64,000 nucleotides of DNA from Microlunatus parietis (lineage in GTDB: Bacteria > Actinomycetota > Actinomycetes > Propionibacteriales > Propionibacteriaceae). The stretch covers positions 5,518,001 through 5,582,000 of the forward strand of contig NZ_JACCBU010000001.1 of NCBI RefSeq assembly GCF_013407955.1. The letters are read 5' to 3'. The first letter of the stretch is position 1, and each line of letters opens with the position of its first letter. This document shows, piece by piece, positions 62,778-64,000 of the stretch. Under the pieces are notes generated by a model. The model made no database searches, was not told the DNA's origin, and worked only from the letters and a program-made list of their open reading frames with translations. The position numbers and the translations under genes are program-made.

Positions 62778-64000
62778 ATGACCCGACGAGTGGTGGTGGT
62801 CGGCGGTGGACCCGCGGCCCAGAGGTGCGTGGAACGACTCGTGGCCGGCGACCCGGCCGGCGAGTTGTCGATCATGGTCCTGACCGAGGAGCCCTGGGCG
62901 CCGTACGACCGGGTGGCGCTGTCCCGCCGGCTGACCGGCGACGTCGACCTGACCCTCGGCGATCCCGACCTGTGGCAGCATCCGAACGTCACACTGCGCA
63001 CCGGCGAGAAGGTCACCGGCATCGACCGGGAACGCCGCTACGTGAGGACGACCGCGGCCGACCACGCCTACCACGAGTTGATCTTGGCGACCGGTTCCTA
63101 CCCGCTGGTGCCGCCGATCACCGGCGCCGACTCCTGCCATGTCTACCGCACCCTGGAGGACGTCGACCGGCTGCGCGCCGAGCTGCTCGAGCTGCCCGAA
63201 ACCCTCGGACGGAAGCCCCGGGTGCTGGTCGTCGGCGGCGGCCTGCTCGGGCTGGAGGCGGCCGGTGGGGTGGCCGAGCTCGGCGCCGAGGCGATCGTCG
63301 TGAACGCGGCCGGCTGGCTGATGAACACCCAGCTCGACCAGGGCGGCGGCGAGGCGCTGGGCCGGCTGATCGGGGACACCGGGCACACCGTGCTGCTGGA
63401 CGTCTATCCGACCGAGGTACGGGTCGACGGCGCGGGCCGTACGGTCGAGCTGAGCGACGGCCGGGAACTCTCGGTGGATCTCGTGATCATCGCGATCGGG
63501 GTCCGGCCGCGGGACGAGTTGGGCCGGCAGGCCGGGCTCGACGTCGGGGAGCGGGGCGGCGTCGTGATCGACGATCGCTGCCGTACCTCGGATCCGGCGA
63601 TCTTCGCGATCGGCGAGGTGGCCTGCTTCGACGGCCGCACGGTCGGCCTGGTGGCGCCCGCGACCGCGATGGCCGACGTCGTCGCGGACCGGCTGACCGG
63701 CGGCGACGCGCGGTTCCCTGGCTTCGACACCGCGACCAAGCTCAAGCTGTCCGGGGTCGAGGTGGCTTCGTTCGGCGACGCGTTCGGGCAGCTGCCGGGC
63801 TGCCTCGAGGTGGTGTACGCCGACCCGGCCCGCGGGCTCTACCAGAAGATCATCGTCACCGGGGACGCCAAGACGTTGCTGGGCGGGATCTTCGTCGGCG
63901 ATGCCGACCCGTACCCGTCGCTGCGGCCGCTGCTGGGCCGGGACCTGCCCGAGCCGCCGGGCCGCTATCTCTCGGTGGCGGGCGGTGACCGGCCGGCCAC
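62778..64000 (+). CDS. nirB: NirB, nitrite reductase large subunit (N-terminal part, cut by window end)
   Basis: The first 407 codons of an NAD(P)H-dependent nitrite reductase. RRVVVVGGGPAAQRCVERL is the FAD-binding start, EEPWAPYDRVALSRRLTGD is a NirB signature, VLVVGGGLLGLEAAGGVAEL binds NAD(P)H and AIFAIGEVACFDG closes the FAD domain. The BFD-like and siroheme/4Fe-4S domains would follow beyond base 64000. ATG 62778 is leaderless behind TAGCGT, with a GlnR-like box upstream, so nitrogen control is likely. Confidence 0.93.
   Translation, partial: MTRRVVVVGGGPAAQRCVERLVAGDPAGELSIMVLTEEPWAPYDRVALSRRLTGDVDLTLGDPDLWQHPNVTLRTGEKVTGIDRERRYVRTTAADHAYHELILATGSYPLVPPITGADSCHVYRTLEDVDRLRAELLELPETLGRKPRVLVVGGGLLGLEAAGGVAELGAEAIVVNAAGWLMNTQLDQGGGEALGRLIGDTGHTVLLDVYPTEVRVDGAGRTVELSDGRELSVDLVIIAIGVRPRDELGRQAGLDVGERGGVVIDDRCRTSDPAIFAIGEVACFDGRTVGLVAPATAMADVVADRLTGGDARFPGFDTATKLKLSGVEVASFGDAFGQLPGCLEVVYADPARGLYQKIIVTGDAKTLLGGIFVGDADPYPSLRPLLGRDLPEPPGRYLSVAGGDRPA

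Overview
The window is chromosomal DNA from a high-GC Gram-positive bacterium, an actinomycete. The evidence is the gene set and order: uvrC-rapZ-yvcK-whiA-gap-pgk-tpiA-secG-rbpA, then a tkt-tal-zwf-opcA-pgl block divergent from ctaB. RbpA, WhiA and OpcA are actinobacterial hallmarks. Strong G/C third positions, many GTG starts and many leaderless starts (TANNNT about 6 nt before the start codon) fit the same group. Propionibacteriales is plausible; I cannot name a genus from sequence alone.

Left part (1-12.8 kb): the 3' end of pdxS; a two-gene secreted cell-wall unit; a DinB-like gene; an accessory patch with an RHR/MazF toxin-antitoxin pair, a decayed Fic remnant and a NYN-domain gene; a four-gene MacB-type ABC exporter (ATPase-permease-permease-ATPase); pdxT; and a rhomboid protease. 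The insertion separates pdxS from pdxT by about 11 kb.

Middle (13-33.6 kb): an alpha/beta hydrolase with two apparent compensating frameshifts; a sugar-type cluster (three Gfo/Idh/MocA oxidoreductases, a ROK regulator, a mutarotase-fold protein, DUF2891, PfkB kinase); a membrane-anchored protein and DUF4192 separated by a pair of DnaA-box-like sites; a winged-helix regulator with an operator on its start codon; a purine-rich non-coding tract; a two-component system divergent from a GlcG/HbpS-like secreted protein (SenRS-HbpS-like layout); two Tat-exported sulfatases and a Rieske lipoprotein.

Housekeeping core (33.6-55.3 kb): uvrC, rapZ, yvcK, whiA, a class A penicillin-binding protein, the lower-glycolysis genes gap-pgk-tpiA with secG and rbpA, a broken Rpn-type gene with a duplicated 3' end, the pentose-phosphate genes pgl, opcA, zwf, tal and tkt on the minus strand, and ctaB. 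Glycolysis, the oxidative and non-oxidative pentose phosphate branches and their redox chaperone OpcA are therefore within 13 kb.

Right part (55.5-64 kb): two secreted peptidoglycan-active proteins sharing an almost identical binding module; a VOC protein; a DeoR-DUF1537 kinase-PdxA2 operon for four-carbon acid sugars with two palindromic operators in front; a small conserved hypothetical; a DedA-like membrane protein; and nitrite reductase genes nirD and nirB (truncated by the window end) placed divergently, with GlnR-like boxes between them.

Repeated small-scale themes: a CCCTGAGCCTGTCGAAGGG-type palindrome at three places, once inside a kinase gene; many TGATCA/TTGATC words in otherwise GC-rich coding DNA; and perfect hairpins lying inside the last codons of two genes. 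I found no rRNA, tRNA, CRISPR array or intact insertion sequence.
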